A stretch of DNA of 64,000 nucleotides from Dactylosporangium siamense (GTDB lineage Bacteria > Actinomycetota > Actinomycetes > Mycobacteriales > Micromonosporaceae). How positions within the stretch are numbered: position 1 is the stretch's first letter; the number at the start of each line of letters is the position of its first letter. This document shows, in pieces, positions 49,609 to 58,432 of this stretch. A program made the translations under genes and the position numbers. The notes below the pieces were generated by a model, which searched no databases, was not told the DNA's origin, and worked only from the letters and a program-made list of their open reading frames with translations. Location of the stretch: contig NZ_BONQ01000017.1 in assembly GCF_016862795.1 (NCBI RefSeq), positions 62,001 through 126,000 on the forward strand. Reading direction: 5' to 3'.

Positions 49609-50484
49609 TCAGCCTTTGAGCGCGCCCGCGGACAGGCCGCTCAAGATGCTGCGTTGGAAGACGGCGAACACGACCACCATCGGGATGCTGGCGATGGCGA
49701 GCCCGGCGAACATCTCGTTGGGGGTCACGTAGCCGTTGAACGCCAGCCGGCTCAGCGCGACGCTGACCGTCTGGGTGGAGGGGTCCTGCAGCACGAGCAG
49801 CGGCCACAGGAAGTCCTTCCAGGCGCCGATGATCGCGAAGATCGACACCACGGCGAGGACGGGACGGGACAGCGGCAGCACCACGTGCCACAGCATCCGC
49901 AGCCGGCCGGCGCCGTCGATGCCGGCCGAGTCGAGCAGCTCGTCCGGGATCTGGTCGAAGAACCGTTTCAGGACGTAGATGTTGAAGGCGTTCGCGGCGC
50001 CCGGCAGCCACAGCGCCCACGGGGTGTTGAGCAGGTTCAGGTGCAGCAGCGGCACGTCGGCCACGGTCAGGTAGCTCGGCACCAGCAGCGCCGCGGCGGG
50101 CAGCATGAGGCTGGCGAGCATCCCGCCGAGGACCAGGTTGCCGAACCGCGGCCGCAGCTTCGACAGGGCATACGCGGCGGCCACGTCGACGGTGAGCTGG
50201 AACAGCCAGCCGCCGATCGCGTAGAAGGTGGTGTTGAACAGGTACCGGCCGATCTCGAGCTTGCGCCACGCGTCGGCGTACGTCTCGGGGTGCCAGCTGT
50301 GCGGGACCAGCGTCGGCACCGGCTGCGCCAGCTCCAGCGGGGTCTTCACCGCGCCGGTGACCATCCAGTACAGCGGGAACACGAACAATGCGACGAACAG
50401 CAGGGCGAGGGACCACAGCACGACCCGGTACAGCACCGGGCGGCGCTGCAGCTCGCTGTCGGAGATGAGCGAGCGTTGGCTCAT
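49609..50484 (-). CDS. Sugar ABC transporter permease (MalG type), glucan locus
   Basis: A 291-aa protein with six membrane helices and the EAA loop LLDSAGIDGAGRLRMLWHVVLPL (about residues 187-209). Its ATG overlaps the partner permease stop as ATGA. It ends 38 bp before the GH87-type gene, so the glucanase is probably co-transcribed with the importer. Confidence 0.92.
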   Translation of the reverse strand: MSQRSLISDSELQRRPVLYRVVLWSLALLFVALFVFPLYWMVTGAVKTPLELAQPVPTLVPHSWHPETYADAWRKLEIGRYLFNTTFYAIGGWLFQLTVDVAAAYALSKLRPRFGNLVLGGMLASLMLPAAALLVPSYLTVADVPLLHLNLLNTPWALWLPGAANAFNIYVLKRFFDQIPDELLDSAGIDGAGRLRMLWHVVLPLSRPVLAVVSIFAIIGAWKDFLWPLLVLQDPSTQTVSVALSRLAFNGYVTPNEMFAGLAIASIPMVVVFAVFQRSILSGLSAGALKG

Positions 50485-51410
50485 GAGGCCCTCCGGGTCA
50501 GTCGCAGGTACACGGCGGAGAACGCGCCCAGCACGACGAACAGCAGCACGCTCATCGCGGCGGCCATCCCGAAGTCGTTGTTGACGGTGAACGCGTAGCG
50601 GTAGATGAGCACCATCACCGTGATCGAGTCAGGGTTCGTGGTGCCGGTCAGCTGGTAGGGCTCGATGAACACCTGCATCGTCGCCACGATCTGCAGCAGG
50701 AGCAGCACGAGCAGGATGAACCGCATCTGCGGCAGCGTCACGTGCCGGATCCGGCGCCACACGCTCGCCCCGTCCAGCTCGGCGGCCTCGTACAGCTCAC
50801 CGGGGATGCTGGCCAGCCCGGCCAGGTACATGATGGTCGCGCCGCCCATGTTGGCCCACGTGCTCACCAGCACCAGCGAGATCATCACCATCTTCGGCGA
50901 CTGCGTCCACCCGGACTCCGGCAGGTGCAGCGCCGACAGGAGCGCGTTGAACAGCCCGTTGCCGGGGTCGTAGAAGTACTGCCAGAGGATGACGGTGACG
51001 ATCGGCGGCAGCATCACCGGCAGGTACACGGCGAACCGGAAGAACCCCTTCAGGTGCCGCAGCTCGTGGATGACGATCGCGACGCCGAACGGCACCAGGT
51101 AGCCGAAGACCAGGGCCAGGCCGGTGAACTCGAGGGTGTTCTTCCAGGCGGTCCAGAACAGCGGGTCGTCGAGGACCGCCTGGAAGTTGGTGAACCCGAC
51201 CCACTCCGGCTCCGTGACGAAGTTGTCCTGCTGGAACGCCAGCATGATGCCTTTGACGAGGGGCCACCAGCTGAACAGGCCGAAGCAGAGCAGCCCCGCG
51301 GCCAGGAACAGGTAGGCGTGCACGTTGTCGGCGATCCGGCGTTTGGTCCTGCCCCGCGCGGCGGCCGTGGTGACGGGCCGCGCGGGACGGATCGGAGTGA
51401 GGGTCGCCAT
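50481..51410 (-). CDS. Sugar ABC transporter permease (MalF type), glucan locus
   Basis: A 309-aa protein with six membrane helices; the EAA loop is YEAAELDGASVWRRIRHVTLPQM (about residues 212-234). ATG 51410 lies 2 bp beyond the binding-protein stop and gives the normal family length; the frame upstream is inside the binding-protein gene. Confidence 0.92.
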   Translation of the reverse strand: MATLTPIRPARPVTTAAARGRTKRRIADNVHAYLFLAAGLLCFGLFSWWPLVKGIMLAFQQDNFVTEPEWVGFTNFQAVLDDPLFWTAWKNTLEFTGLALVFGYLVPFGVAIVIHELRHLKGFFRFAVYLPVMLPPIVTVILWQYFYDPGNGLFNALLSALHLPESGWTQSPKMVMISLVLVSTWANMGGATIMYLAGLASIPGELYEAAELDGASVWRRIRHVTLPQMRFILLVLLLLQIVATMQVFIEPYQLTGTTNPDSITVMVLIYRYAFTVNNDFGMAAAMSVLLFVVLGAFSAVYLRLTRRAS

Positions 51411-51412
51411 CG

Positions 51413-52762
51413 TTACTTGACTGTCGCCAGGATCTGGTTGGCCTGGGTCTCGGCATCCTTGAGCAGCTGGTCGATGTTGGCGTTCGGGTCGGTGAGGACC
51501 TTCAGCATCGCGGTGTCGAGCACGGCGTACAGCTGCTGCGCGTTCGGCGGTTCGACCTTCAGCGGGACACCGGAGCTGGCCGCGTTGAACGGCTTGTAGT
51601 TCGCGGCGGGCACGTTGGCGTACTTGGTGTTGGCGGCGATGAGCTTCTGCTCCGACGCGCCGGTCCAGATGTTGGGCTCCGGGATGCCGACCGGCTGGTT
51701 CTTCTCCTTGTCGAGCGCCTTGTCGGCGTCGACCCGGTCGGGGTTGAGCTTGCGGAACGCGAGCCACTGCAGCCCGGCCTTGATCTTCGCGGGGGACAGC
51801 CCGGCCTTGAACATGTAGCCGTCGCCGCCGCCGAGGGTGGCCTTGCCGTCGGGGATGACCCCGAGGCCGTAGTCCTCGTACTTGCCCTTGTACTGGTTGA
51901 CGATGTTGGGCAGCTCGCCGGTGCCGCCGACCATCATGCCGAGCTTGCCGGAGGCCATCTGGGTCAGCAGGTCGGCGTATTCGAGGGCCTGCTTCTCAGC
52001 CATTGACTTGTCGGTGAAGCGCATGTCCTTGAGCTGCTGGAGGACCTGCTTGCCCTGCGCGGTGTTGAAGCCGGCCTTCCAGGTCTCGCCGTCCTTGACC
52101 GCGACCTCGCCGCCGATCGAGTACAGCTCGGCGGTGAAGTGCCAGCCGCCGGTGTTGTTCTTGCTGAAGTCGCCGTAGCCGGTGACGCCGTTGCCGAGCG
52201 CGGTGATCTTCTTCGCGGCCTCGCGGACGTCGGCCCACGTCGTCGGCGGCTTGTCGGGGTCGAGGCCGGCCTGCTGGAACAGGGTGCGGTTGTAGATCAG
52301 GCCGAGGGAGTAGTTGGCCGACGGCAGGCCGTACACCTTGCCCTTGCTGTCGCTGAACACCTGCATCAGCACCGGGCGGACGTCCTTGATCGCCGGGACC
52401 TCGCCGAGGTACGGCGTGATGTCGGAGACCTGCTTCTTCGCGATGAGGTTCGACGGGTCGGTGAAGTACACGTAGAAGACGTCCTCGAGCTGGCCGCCGG
52501 CCAGTTTCGCGCTGAACGTCTTCGGGTCCATCTGACCCTCTTTGGCGTCGATCTTGATGTTGGGGTGCTTCGCCTCGAAGTCCTTGATGTCCTTCTCGAA
52601 GTTGGCCCGGTTGTACTCGTCGGTGGCGGCCGGCATGCCGTTGACGGTGATCGTGACCGGCCCGTCGGCCGCATCCGATTTTTCGGAATTATCTCCACAT
52701 GCGGCCAGCAGCAGGCTGGCCGCCAGCGTGACGCCCAGGGCGCCGCGCAGGGTGCGCTTCAT
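51413..52762 (-). CDS. Sugar ABC transporter substrate-binding lipoprotein, glucan locus
   Basis: A 449-aa protein with a lipoprotein signal, LLLAACGD (Cys22). Solute-binding-protein family 1: FEKDIKDFEAKHPNIKI, DVFYVYFTDPSNLIAKK, GLIYNRTLFQQAGLDPDKPPTTW. It probably binds gluco-oligosaccharides released by the GH87-type enzyme. ATG 52762 was chosen over the longer frame because it starts the signal peptide at MKRTLR and has GAGAG upstream. Confidence 0.9.
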   Translation of the reverse strand: MKRTLRGALGVTLAASLLLAACGDNSEKSDAADGPVTITVNGMPAATDEYNRANFEKDIKDFEAKHPNIKIDAKEGQMDPKTFSAKLAGGQLEDVFYVYFTDPSNLIAKKQVSDITPYLGEVPAIKDVRPVLMQVFSDSKGKVYGLPSANYSLGLIYNRTLFQQAGLDPDKPPTTWADVREAAKKITALGNGVTGYGDFSKNNTGGWHFTAELYSIGGEVAVKDGETWKAGFNTAQGKQVLQQLKDMRFTDKSMAEKQALEYADLLTQMASGKLGMMVGGTGELPNIVNQYKGKYEDYGLGVIPDGKATLGGGDGYMFKAGLSPAKIKAGLQWLAFRKLNPDRVDADKALDKEKNQPVGIPEPNIWTGASEQKLIAANTKYANVPAANYKPFNAASSGVPLKVEPPNAQQLYAVLDTAMLKVLTDPNANIDQLLKDAETQANQILATVK

Positions 52763-52903
52763 GGTGCCTCTCTCTCCACGAGCCAAAAGTTCGGGTGGCG
52801 TGCCCGAGGGGTGTGGCTTCTTGCTCACGACGTGTGAGGGCCGCACCGCTGTCAGCGGCGCGTGGAGACGAGAGTAGGACCATCGACATCAGAAAGTCCA
52901 TAG

Positions 52904-52927
52904 CTTCTTGCAATCCAATGCAAGAAG
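52904..52927. promoter_or_regulatory. LacI-type operator upstream of the glucan ABC operon
   Basis: CTTCTTGCA (52904-52912) and TGCAAGAAG (52919-52927) form a perfect 9-bp inverted repeat with a 6-bp centre. A weaker relative, CTTGCGTAGCCTTGCAA, lies at about 52939-52955. Both sit between lacI and the binding-protein gene, in the expected promoter. Confidence 0.8.
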
Positions 52928-52974
52928 TCGCTACTTCGCTTGCGTAGCCTTGCAAATGTAGTTGTTTCAGCAGC

Positions 52975-53970
52975 TCAGGGGCGGTGTTTCACCGGTCCCG
53001 TGGAGTCCCGGACGATGAGCTCCGGGTCGTAGAGCTGCTCATCGAGGGCGACCTTGCGCCCGTCGATCTGGGCGACGAGCGACGCGACCGCGGCCGCGCC
53101 GATGGTCTCGATCGGCTGCCGCAGCGTGGTCAGCGGCGGGTCGGTGTAGGCCATGTAGGTCGAGTCGTCGAAGCCGATCACCGACAGGTCGCCGGGCACG
53201 TCCAGGCCCTGCTTGCGGGCCGCCCGGATGGCGCCGAGGGCCAGGGCGTCGCTGGCGCACACGACCGCCGTCGCACCCTGCGCGAGCAGCCGGTTCGTCG
53301 CCGCCTGGCCGCCCTCCATCGAGAACAGCGTGCGCGCGACGAGCTTGCGCGCCGGGCCCTTCACGCGGGCCAGGAACTCGGCCACCTTGCGGTCGGACGG
53401 CACGTGCCCGGCGGGCCCGACGACCACGCCGATGTGCTGGTGGCCGAGGCTCTGCAGGTGGCTGAGCGCCAGGTCGACGGCCATCGCGTCGTCGACGCCG
53501 ACCCGTGGCACGTCCCGGTTCTCGTCCGCCGGGTTGATCAGGATGACCGGCAGCTTGCGCCGCTGCAGCGCGGCGGCCTGCTCGGGGCCGGCGTCGGCGT
53601 AGCTGGCCGCGACGAACACGATCCCGGCGACCTGCCTGGCCAGGAGCATCTCGATGTAGTGCGCCTCGGAGACGCCGTCGGAGGTTCGGGTGCACAGCAC
53701 CGGCACCAGACCCTGCCGAAACAGCGCGCCCGCCATCGCCTCCGCGTAGGCGGGGAAGATCGGGTTGTGCAAGTCGGGCAGCACCATCCCGACCAGCCGG
53801 GCCATCTCGCTGCGGTGCCGGAACGGCCGCTGGTAGCCCATCACGTCCAGCGCGGTGAGCACGGAATCCCTGGTCGCGGCGGCGATGCCGGGCCGGTCGT
53901 GCAGCACCCGGCTGACCGTCGCCTCGCTCACACCGGCGTACTTGGCGACCTTCGACAGTCTCGTGACCAC
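52975..53970 (-). CDS. LacI-family regulator of the glucan locus
   Basis: A 331-aa protein. RLSKVAKYAGVSEATVSRVL is the N-terminal HTH, and the ligand domain includes LVGMVLPDLHNPIFPAYAEA and AVVCASDALALGAIRAA. The start is GTG 53970. It lies just upstream of the ABC operon on the same strand, with a palindromic operator in the 212-bp gap and another in its own promoter. It probably represses both until a gluco-oligosaccharide binds. Confidence 0.92.
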   Translation of the reverse strand: MVTRLSKVAKYAGVSEATVSRVLHDRPGIAAATRDSVLTALDVMGYQRPFRHRSEMARLVGMVLPDLHNPIFPAYAEAMAGALFRQGLVPVLCTRTSDGVSEAHYIEMLLARQVAGIVFVAASYADAGPEQAAALQRRKLPVILINPADENRDVPRVGVDDAMAVDLALSHLQSLGHQHIGVVVGPAGHVPSDRKVAEFLARVKGPARKLVARTLFSMEGGQAATNRLLAQGATAVVCASDALALGAIRAARKQGLDVPGDLSVIGFDDSTYMAYTDPPLTTLRQPIETIGAAAVASLVAQIDGRKVALDEQLYDPELIVRDSTGPVKHRP

Positions 53971-54010
53971 GCCGGCAGTCTAACCAAGGTTCGTGCAAAA
54001 ACGCCATCCG

Positions 54011-54032
54011 GTTGTGCAACGACTTGCACAAC
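54011..54032. promoter_or_regulatory. LacI-type operator between lacI and the nitronate monooxygenase gene
   Basis: GTTGTGCA (54011-54018) and TGCACAAC (54025-54032) are perfect inverted arms with a 6-bp centre. They share the TGCA-N6-TGCA core with the operator at 52904. For the rightward gene, TTGCAC at 54025 could be a -35 box and TACATT at 54055 a -10. Confidence 0.7.
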
Positions 54033-54065
54033 TCAGGGTAGTCGCGAAAGTTGTTACATTGGGTT

Positions 54066-55094
54066 GTGACCTTTCCCGGCCCGGTCCTCGCCGCACCCAT
54101 GGCCGGCGGCGCCGGCACCCCCGCGCTCCTCGCCGCGTGCGGCGGCGGCTTCCTCGCCGGCGGCTACCTGGCGCCGGACGCCCTCGCCGCACGGATCGCC
54201 GAGGCCCGCGCGGGGGGCACGTGGTTCGGGGTCAACGTCTTCGCCCCGTCGCCCACCCCGGTCGCGGCCGGTGCGCTGCGGCGCTACCTGGAGGAGCTTC
54301 GCGCGGAGTTCGCCGTGTACGACCTGACCCCGGCGCTCCCGTCGGCGCCCGACGACGACCACTGGGCGGCGAAGCTCGACCTGCTGCTCGCCGACCCGGT
54401 CCCGGCGGTCAGCTTCACCTTCGGCCTCCCACCCGCCGCGACGGTCGCCGCGCTGCGCCGGGCCGGCACCCTCGTCCTGCAGACGGTCACCACCGCGGAG
54501 GAGGCCGTCGCCGCGGCCGCGGCCGGGGTCGACGCGCTCGTCGTGCAGGCGTCCGTCGCCGGCGGCCACTCCGCGACCCTGACCCCTGAGGACCTTCCGG
54601 CGCCGGTGCCGCTGCCGCTGCCCGGCCTGGTCGCGGCGGTCCGGGCCGCGGTGCCGCTGCCGGTCGTCGCCGCCGGCGGCCTCGCCACGTCCGCGGACGT
54701 GGCCGCCGCCCTGCACGCGGGGGCCGCCGCCACGATGGTGGGCACGGCATTGTTGCGCACCGACGAGGCCGGCACCTCCGCCACCCACCGCGCCGCCCTC
54801 ACCGCCGCCGCGGTCTCTGCCGCCGCTGTCTCTGCCGCCGGGCATGACACGGTGGTGACGCGGGTGTTCACGGGGCGGCCGGCGCGGGCGTTGCGCAACG
54901 GGTTCATCGACCGGCACGACGCGACCGCGCCGCTCGGTTACCCGCAGGTCCATCACCTGACCGCGCCGTTGCGCCGGGCCGCCGCCACGGCGGGGGACGC
55001 CGACCGCGTCCACCTGTGGGCGGGCACCGGTCACCGCCACGCCGCGACCGGCCGGGCCGCCGCCGTCATGACGACCCTCACCGCGGCGCTCTGA
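54066..55094 (+). CDS. Nitronate monooxygenase / 2-nitropropane dioxygenase family
   Basis: A 342-aa FMN-binding TIM-barrel protein. PVLAAPMAGGAGTPALLAA at the start, VQASVAGGHSATLT with the conserved catalytic-type His (about residue 175), VVAAGGLATSADVAAALHAGA for FMN phosphate binding, and MVGTALLRTDEA fit the class. It would oxidise toxic alkyl nitronates. The start GTG 54066 has no clear ribosome site; a TACATT box 9 bp upstream suggests a short or absent leader. It is divergent from lacI and shares its operator region. Confidence 0.85.
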   Translation: MTFPGPVLAAPMAGGAGTPALLAACGGGFLAGGYLAPDALAARIAEARAGGTWFGVNVFAPSPTPVAAGALRRYLEELRAEFAVYDLTPALPSAPDDDHWAAKLDLLLADPVPAVSFTFGLPPAATVAALRRAGTLVLQTVTTAEEAVAAAAAGVDALVVQASVAGGHSATLTPEDLPAPVPLPLPGLVAAVRAAVPLPVVAAGGLATSADVAAALHAGAAATMVGTALLRTDEAGTSATHRAALTAAAVSAAAVSAAGHDTVVTRVFTGRPARALRNGFIDRHDATAPLGYPQVHHLTAPLRRAAATAGDADRVHLWAGTGHRHAATGRAAAVMTTLTAAL

Positions 55095-55097
55095 CGA

Positions 55098-55163
55098 CTT
55101 CCCCGTGATCCGGTGGACCTTGTGCACCCAGGGGTACGCAAGGTCCACCGGATCACGGGGAAG
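55098..55163. repeat. Long intergenic palindrome, copy 2
   Basis: Perfect 24-bp arms (55098-55121 and 55140-55163; core CCGTGATCCGGTGGACCTT) with an 18-nt loop. The whole element matches, in reverse complement, the palindrome at 29136-29189. It lies between convergent genes and covers the last codon region of neither, consistent with a two-way terminator. Confidence 0.88.
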
Positions 55164-57803
55164 CTATGCGGGGTGGACGAGGCGTGCGGGCAGCTCAGCG
55201 GCGGTGATCGCGGCGCGCAGGGCGGACGGGTCGCCGCCGTCGAGGCCGAGCGCCGAGGCCCGCGGGTACGGCCGGACCCGCGCACCCGCGTCCTCCAGCG
55301 CGAGGATCAGGCCCAGGACGCGGCCCTCCACGTCGCCGGTGAGCAGGACCCGGTGCTCGTGCGACTGGGAGCCGCCGGCACCGGCGAGGGCCTCCTGCAG
55401 CACCGCCACGGTTGACCGGGTCATCGAGCGGGTCGTGTTGACGCCCGGCGGGGTGGGGGAGTAGACGGGCCAGTAGGCGTGCCGTTCGCCGCGGCGGGGG
55501 CGGCGGGGATGCCCGGCGCAGTGCCGCAGGAACCCGGCCAGGTCGGTGACGTGGTGCGCGCGGGCCTCGGCGGCGAGCACCGCCCAGCTGAACCCGCCGA
55601 CGAGGCCCCACGCGGCGCCGTCGAGCTGCCGGGCCCGGGACCACGCGCGGACCTCGCCGAGCAGTGCCCGGAACGCGGGGTCGGCGGCGGGCAGCGCGTC
55701 GGCGTCGCGGACGGCGAGCACCGCCCGCAGGTCGGCGTCGTCGAGGGCGCCGAGGTCCAGGGCCGGGTCCGCGGGGTCGGCGCGGACCCGCTGCACGTCG
55801 ACGCCGACCCCGCCGACGGTGGCGCGCACGACCGGCACGACGGTCCCGGCGAGCCGGGCCCCGTCGAGGAACCCGGCGAGCCCTTCGAGGGCCTCGGGCG
55901 AGGTCGTCGCCCACACCAGGTCCAGGTCGGTGGCCGGCCCCGCGACGCCGAGCCGCACGGATCCGGCCACGTGCAGCCGGGAGGCCGGGTCGACGGCGGC
56001 GCAGGCGTCCGCGACGGCGTGCAGCGCGGCGTCGTGCGCCAGCGAGGGCAGCCGGCTCCAGGCGGGCAGCGGCGCCACCACCGGGTGCGGCGGGACGTCG
56101 CCGAGGTGCACGCTGTCCCGCACGGCGAAGGGCTCGCCGTCCCGGCGGCTGATGAGGTCCACGGTGGACACGGTGAACTCGATGGGCACCCAGTCGGCCT
56201 GCCATTGCCGGACCGCCGCGGCGGCGGCGTGACCGGGGAGCTTGGCGACCGTCAGGTGCGGGGTGAACCCGCCGCGGCTGTCCTGCTCCGCGCAGCCGGG
56301 GAACCGTGGGGCCAGGGCCGCCTGCAGTGCGCGCAGCGGCTCGCCGGGGGTGGGCTCCAGCCAGACGGTGGTGCTGCCGCGGTGCTCGAACGTGCGGAAC
56401 GTCTCGAGCCGGATCCGCAGCGGCCCGAGCCCGGAGACGGCCTCACGGACCGCCGCCGCGGCGGCCGGGAAGTCGGCTTCGGGGACGAAGCCGTACACCA
56501 GGTTCACGTGCGGCATCCAGCGCCGGAACGACGGGTCGTGCGCCGCGCGGATCGCCTGCAGCGGCGCCCACACCGCCGGCGGCGGCCGCAGCACCAGGGC
56601 CGACGTGTGCACGGAAGCCGCGGCGACCACAGTGGACGGTGCGGAGTCCTGCAGCAGCGCGGTGACGCCGCAGTGGTCGGACACGAACCGGTCGCCGTCG
56701 AACGGTTCCACGGCGAAGCGTTCCACGGCGAGCGGAACGAGCCCGCCGGGGGTGCGGGACCGGATCAGGATCCGGTCCAGCCGGCGGGGGCGCCCGGTCA
56801 CCGACGCGAGGGCGGCGAGGGGGTTGACCGCCGGGTCGAACGTGAACCCGGCGTCGTGCGGGTGCAGCAGCCGCCACGGGTCGGTGTAGCCGTCGACGTC
56901 GGGGCGGGTGTCGTCACCGAAGTTGAGGTCGGCCAGGACGACAGCGGCGTCGAGGTCGCCGCGGCCGAGCCGCTCGTCGATGACCCGCAGCTGGTGCTCG
57001 CGGCGTTGTTCGGCGCCGGCGGTGTGGTCGCTGGTGAGGTGCGCGGCGGCGAACCCGACCCGGCGCCCGTTGAGCTCGACGATCCCCAGGACGGTCCGCT
57101 TGTAGGTGCTGAGCCGGTGCACCTCCAGGGTCATCGGCCAGCGGGTGAGCAGGACGGTGCCGTAGCCCGCCGCCGGGTCCGGGCCCGCGGACACGTGATA
57201 CCCGTCGCGGACCCAGGCGGCGTCCAGCAGCGCGTCCCACAGTGCGGGCGTCGCCTCGTGCAGCGCGACGACGTCGGCGCCGAGTCCGGCGAGGACCTCG
57301 ACGCAGGCGGGGACCCGCAGGTCCGGATAGGTCTGGTCGCGGTCGTACGCGTCGGACAGCACGTTGAACGTCGCCACCTGCACCGCGTCGGCCCGCACGG
57401 CGGTGGGCGGGCCGGCGGGCACCCACGCGCCGGCCGCCCGGTCGAACCGCAGGCAGGCCGACGGGTCGAACGCGGCCGGCCGCTGCGCGGCGGGCCGCGG
57501 AGCAGGTGATGGCACCGGGACAAGGGGCGGTGGCACCGTGGACAGGTCGACGGCGGCGGTGTCGCCGGTGCCGAAGACCAGATCCACCCTCGCCTGCCGG
57601 TCCCAGACGGTGAGATCGCCGGCCTTCACGTAGCGGACCCGGTGCCACGGCACGTCCCCGCCGGCGACGAACAGCGGCAGCGGCGACTCGCGGATCCCGG
57701 CGCCCCGCTCCTCGTAGCCGACGACGAACCGGGCGGCGTCGAGCGTCGCGTCGAACCGGATCCGGGACACGACGTCCTGCACGGGCCGCAGTCCCTTGAC
57801 CAT
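55164..57803 (-). CDS. Five-domain RNA-repair-type protein (MJ1316-EEP-2H-NTase-PAP)
   Basis: An 879-aa fusion. Residues 1-80 match MJ1316/DUF504, an RNA cyclic-end recognition domain (RPVQDVVSRIRFD, PWHRVRYVKAGD). Residues 140-385 are an endonuclease/exonuclease/phosphatase domain (N147 in FNVLSD, E183, D292 and N294 in DLNFGD, H377 in SDHCGV). Residues 395-575 are a 2H phosphoesterase with HVNLVYG (H432) and HLTVAKL (H516). Residues 590-880 are a nucleotidyltransferase and poly(A)-polymerase-like domain (GSVRLG 614-619, D626, D628). The set suggests trimming and rebuilding of RNA ends bearing 2',3'-cyclic phosphates. ATG 57803 starts directly at the first domain. Confidence 0.85.
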   Translation of the reverse strand: MVKGLRPVQDVVSRIRFDATLDAARFVVGYEERGAGIRESPLPLFVAGGDVPWHRVRYVKAGDLTVWDRQARVDLVFGTGDTAAVDLSTVPPPLVPVPSPAPRPAAQRPAAFDPSACLRFDRAAGAWVPAGPPTAVRADAVQVATFNVLSDAYDRDQTYPDLRVPACVEVLAGLGADVVALHEATPALWDALLDAAWVRDGYHVSAGPDPAAGYGTVLLTRWPMTLEVHRLSTYKRTVLGIVELNGRRVGFAAAHLTSDHTAGAEQRREHQLRVIDERLGRGDLDAAVVLADLNFGDDTRPDVDGYTDPWRLLHPHDAGFTFDPAVNPLAALASVTGRPRRLDRILIRSRTPGGLVPLAVERFAVEPFDGDRFVSDHCGVTALLQDSAPSTVVAAASVHTSALVLRPPPAVWAPLQAIRAAHDPSFRRWMPHVNLVYGFVPEADFPAAAAAVREAVSGLGPLRIRLETFRTFEHRGSTTVWLEPTPGEPLRALQAALAPRFPGCAEQDSRGGFTPHLTVAKLPGHAAAAAVRQWQADWVPIEFTVSTVDLISRRDGEPFAVRDSVHLGDVPPHPVVAPLPAWSRLPSLAHDAALHAVADACAAVDPASRLHVAGSVRLGVAGPATDLDLVWATTSPEALEGLAGFLDGARLAGTVVPVVRATVGGVGVDVQRVRADPADPALDLGALDDADLRAVLAVRDADALPAADPAFRALLGEVRAWSRARQLDGAAWGLVGGFSWAVLAAEARAHHVTDLAGFLRHCAGHPRRPRRGERHAYWPVYSPTPPGVNTTRSMTRSTVAVLQEALAGAGGSQSHEHRVLLTGDVEGRVLGLILALEDAGARVRPYPRASALGLDGGDPSALRAAITAAELPARLVHPA

Positions 57804-57844
57804 GCCCCGGATGGTAGGCCGTCGAGGTCCGGGCGTTCCAGCCG

Positions 57845-58372
57845 TTATCCGATCCGGACCTCGACGGCGACCGTCTCGCCCTCCACGGTGGTCCGCGCGT
57901 CCGGGAACAGCCGGTGCAGCAGCCCCAGCATCGTCGTGTTGGAGGTGAGCACGGCCGCCTCGACGACGTCGTAGCCGAGGGCCTCCGCGACCGTCGTCAG
58001 GTGCCGCAGCAGGGTCTTGCCGACGCCGCGGCCCTGCGCCGCGTCGATCACCTCGACCGCGAGCTCGGCCCGCCCGGTCCCGGTCGCGACGAGGTGGCCG
58101 AGCCCCTCGGCGACCCAGCCGGTCGGGCCGATCCGTTCGGCGACGAGCGCGACCCGGCGCCGGCCGTCCACAGCGGACAGTGCGGCCCGGTTCGCCGGGG
58201 TCAGCCGGGGCATGGCGGTGTGATAGCGCTGGTAGCGAGACCACACCGACATGCCGTCGAACACGTCCTGCAGGATGTCGTCCTCGCCGCGGGCGAGGGG
58301 CCGCACCCGTAACCGTTTCCCCGTGACCTGCCCATACGTCGGTGCGCACACGTCGTTCATGCCGTCGAGCAT
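57845..58372 (-). CDS. GNAT-family N-acetyltransferase
   Basis: A 175-aa protein. The acetyl-CoA binding motif is seen in ELAVEVIDAAQGRGVGKTLLRHL (Q/RxxGxG/A as QGRGVG, about residue 113), followed by AEALGYDVVEAAVLTSNTTM. The substrate is unknown. ATG 58372 or 58360 may be used. It lies 41 bp upstream of the RNA-repair-type gene on the same strand and may be co-transcribed with it; an acetylated RNA or ribosomal target is possible but unsupported. Confidence 0.85.
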   Translation of the reverse strand: MLDGMNDVCAPTYGQVTGKRLRVRPLARGEDDILQDVFDGMSVWSRYQRYHTAMPRLTPANRAALSAVDGRRRVALVAERIGPTGWVAEGLGHLVATGTGRAELAVEVIDAAQGRGVGKTLLRHLTTVAEALGYDVVEAAVLTSNTTMLGLLHRLFPDARTTVEGETVAVEVRIG

Positions 58373-58388
58373 CGCCGCCGCGGCCCGG

Positions 58389-58432
58389 CACCTGGATCCG
58401 TAGAACTACCGGCGGGCGCCGGTAACCAGGTG
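58389..58432. promoter_or_regulatory. Nested inverted repeats between GNAT and LuxR genes
   Basis: Inner repeat TACCGGC (58407-58413) and GCCGGTA (58418-58424); outer repeat CACCTGG (58389-58395) and CCAGGTG (58426-58432). The outer right arm includes the GTG start of the LuxR gene. It could be an operator or a cruciform controlling both divergent genes. Confidence 0.5.
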
